From Heliopora coerulea (Eukaryota; Cnidaria; Anthozoa; Scleralcyonacea; Helioporidae), in contig JASJOG010000056.1 of assembly GCA_030142905.1 (NCBI GenBank), positions 1,577,501 through 1,641,500 on the forward strand: DNA of 64,000 bases, given 5' to 3'. Under the pieces are notes generated by a model, which saw nothing but the letters and a program-made list of their open reading frames with translations, had not been told where the DNA came from and did not search any database. Of the stretch, positions 51,413-54,400 are shown in pieces; the first letter of the stretch is position 1; each line of letters begins with the position of its first letter. A program made the position numbers and the translations under genes.

Positions 51413-54400
51413 TGTATAAAATATAAAGAAAGAATTCGATTCCCTAAATAGAGGCTTGAGAGAATTTTTTTCAATGTCTGACCTCCGGACTAGCTCTAGA
51501 AGTGCATCTCCGCGCGATAATATTGCCAAACATGCGCGGTTTTCTTGCGGAAAACGCATTAATTTTGTAAGATGAGGAAACTATTCTTTGTTAAATTTGG
51601 AGTTTGGACAGTCATTCATACACCGTTTTGAGAACTAAGATACCCTCCAAAAAAGAGTTATCCAACGATAACGTTTGTCAAAAAGATTCAAACGCTTGAA
51701 AAAAGGATGACACTTGTGCCCAGAGAAAGGCTTCTGGTTTTTCACTTACTCTATTGAAGGAAGCCACGATCTCCTTGAGTCAAGAGAAACTGTAGTAGGT
51801 ATCATGTAGGCATACATGCAGCAAGATCTCAAATTTGAAGATTTCGCCTATAGAGCAATGGATGTGGAAGAATGGAATTGTTGGATCTTCCAATTTTGCG
51901 GCTTAATTTACCCCTTCTGCCTATAACATCTTACATGAGCAGGCGAAGCTGTTGAGCTCTGGCTAATAGAAAATTTGCATCACCCCGCATCTCCGTGACA
52001 AATTAAGAAAACAACAACTACACCTTGGTGATAGTTAATCGTTGATACACTTGAAATCATCCATAGATTTGAGAAAGAGTATTAGAGGCTGACGTCCAGA
52101 CGGTCTCTGCATAGGTAATAGACCGCCGCTGCGCTGATGATCTTTCGGTTTAAAGATGACCGTCACTAAGGCCGTCGAAACGTCAGCCACCGACAGTCTT
52201 TCTCAAGATTACGCTAACCTAGACGATCAACTTTGACTAACGCTTAATGGTTCTTCCAGGTTCAAATGATTTACTTCAGAGGGAATAACTGTTCATATAT
52301 ATGAGCAGGATTTTATCTACTGTAACGGATAGCACATGTGCGCGAATTGAAACCTACCAAAGTTTATGGTAAACGGTCAATGAATATAGAGAGATTCGTT
52401 CACTTTACTGGGAGGTTTGGAAGACGCTTATCAAATTCGGAACTCTCTATCCAAAACTGGAAGAGTTGACAGGAGTGCCCGTGTTCACATGTTTTTGGAG
52501 AACTTGATGTGTTGTGAAAATGTCTATGACAAGGATCTGCTCAATTTTATTTTCGTTGTCCTTTCTTCTTAAAGTGATTTATCCAACAATCTGATAACAA
52601 GTCTTCCATACAATCTCTTCGAAATTGCAAGAAACCTTATATGGCTGTAAGTTATCTCGTTATATATAGATTGTCCACCTATTTTAATACTATTGTGTTA
52701 GGGTTTACTTTATAAGTTAGATAGCTCAGTTTTATATTTTCATAATTAGTTTTAGTCAGTTATGCTTAACTTCAAGGTAAATATAATCGGTAGCCTTTTG
52801 GATTTCTATGCATATAATGAATTTTGAAATTTATATGTTAGAAGTATGAGAGCTTGGAAATATCATGAGGTGATAGATGAACGATCGTCAAGCTCTATCC
52901 TCAGAAAAACGATTTCTGAGCCCCAGACGGGGATCGAATCCACAACCTTCTGATGACCAGTGAGACGCTCTAACCATTGAGCTACCAAGACTCAGATGGA
53001 GAGCCAAGGTGCAAGTTCGACATATATGTGCGACCTAGCTTGACGATCGTCCATCTATCATCTCATGATATTTCCAAGCTCTCATACTTCTAACATATAA
53101 ATTTCATCTATATCATTATTAATATATAGTGGCTTCCGCCTAGGTAACAATGGTTAAAGTGCCTCACCGGTCATCAGAAGGTTGCGGGTTCGATCCCCGT
53201 CTGGGGCTCAGAAATCGTTTTTCTGAGGATAGAGCTTGACGATCGTTTATCTATCATCTCATAATGAATTTTACTAATACTGCAACTAGTTAACAGTTTT
53301 ATCGATTATCTTTTCTTTCTTTCCTGTTTACCTATGTTTCAAACGAGGTTCCTGTTTGTTAAGCAGAGAGAATGGGCCCAATAATGGTCTTGAGGCCTGT
53401 TGTAATCAATAACGATTTTTTAAAACGATATCTGAGCCCCAGATGGGCATCGAAACGGCAGCCATCTGATGCCAGACGATTTTGCTCGTCAAAGGGAGAG
53501 ATGCCGCAGTGAATGGGTTGATAAAATCATTGATCAGGAACTAACAACATAAATTAAAGCAGTCACGTCATTGTCTTGGAGCACGAGTAAATTTGAAATA
53601 TTTTTTTCGAACATTTTATCAAAACATTTGTCGAACGTTTTATCAATACAATTGTCCCAGTGCACCAATGCTAAAAGTATGTTTTTCATTATTAGTCTTA
53701 ATTTTCGATTTATTTTAGGGATATCTCTGACAACAAATTTTCCCATATTGAATCAAGACTGTTCGTTAACTTACCAATGCTCAGGACACTGTAAGTTAAA
53801 TGAGTACAAAATTTCACGAATGAATTTGATCACTTGACTGACTTGACGCCGTCATATACATTATTTGCTTATCACAAAAAACAGGATAACTCATTAACGA
53901 AACTGGATATCGAAAAACTGTCAATATCATTCTTCGTCATTCTTCGAAGCAAATGTTTTATTTCAGTGAGTGACCGAGATGTTTTTTTTTTTTGTATTTC
54001 AATTTTAGAAATATTTCTGGAAACAGCTTTACGAATATAGAGTGGGAGTTTTTAGATCACCTCGAGAACCTCACGCTTTTGTAAGTATTACCGAGATTTC
54101 TTGGTGAACTGCTTGACAGAAATTGTCAGGACACAAGATTCGAAGGAAACAACATTCGCACGGTAAAAGAAATCAAATTCCTCGTCAGTGATGAAACTTC
54201 CTCAGCCATTGTGATAGTGACAATAGGTAGAACTAAATAACAAGTACATAACCATGCTACTGAAGGAAGATGAAAAGAGATGAAGGAAGAAAGCAAATTG
54301 AAATCAAGTTGAGACTGACAAGAAAGAACTTGAACGATCTCTCACTCTTCCATTAGCCCAAGTCAAAGCACAAACGCGCACTATCTTGAACAACGGAGTT

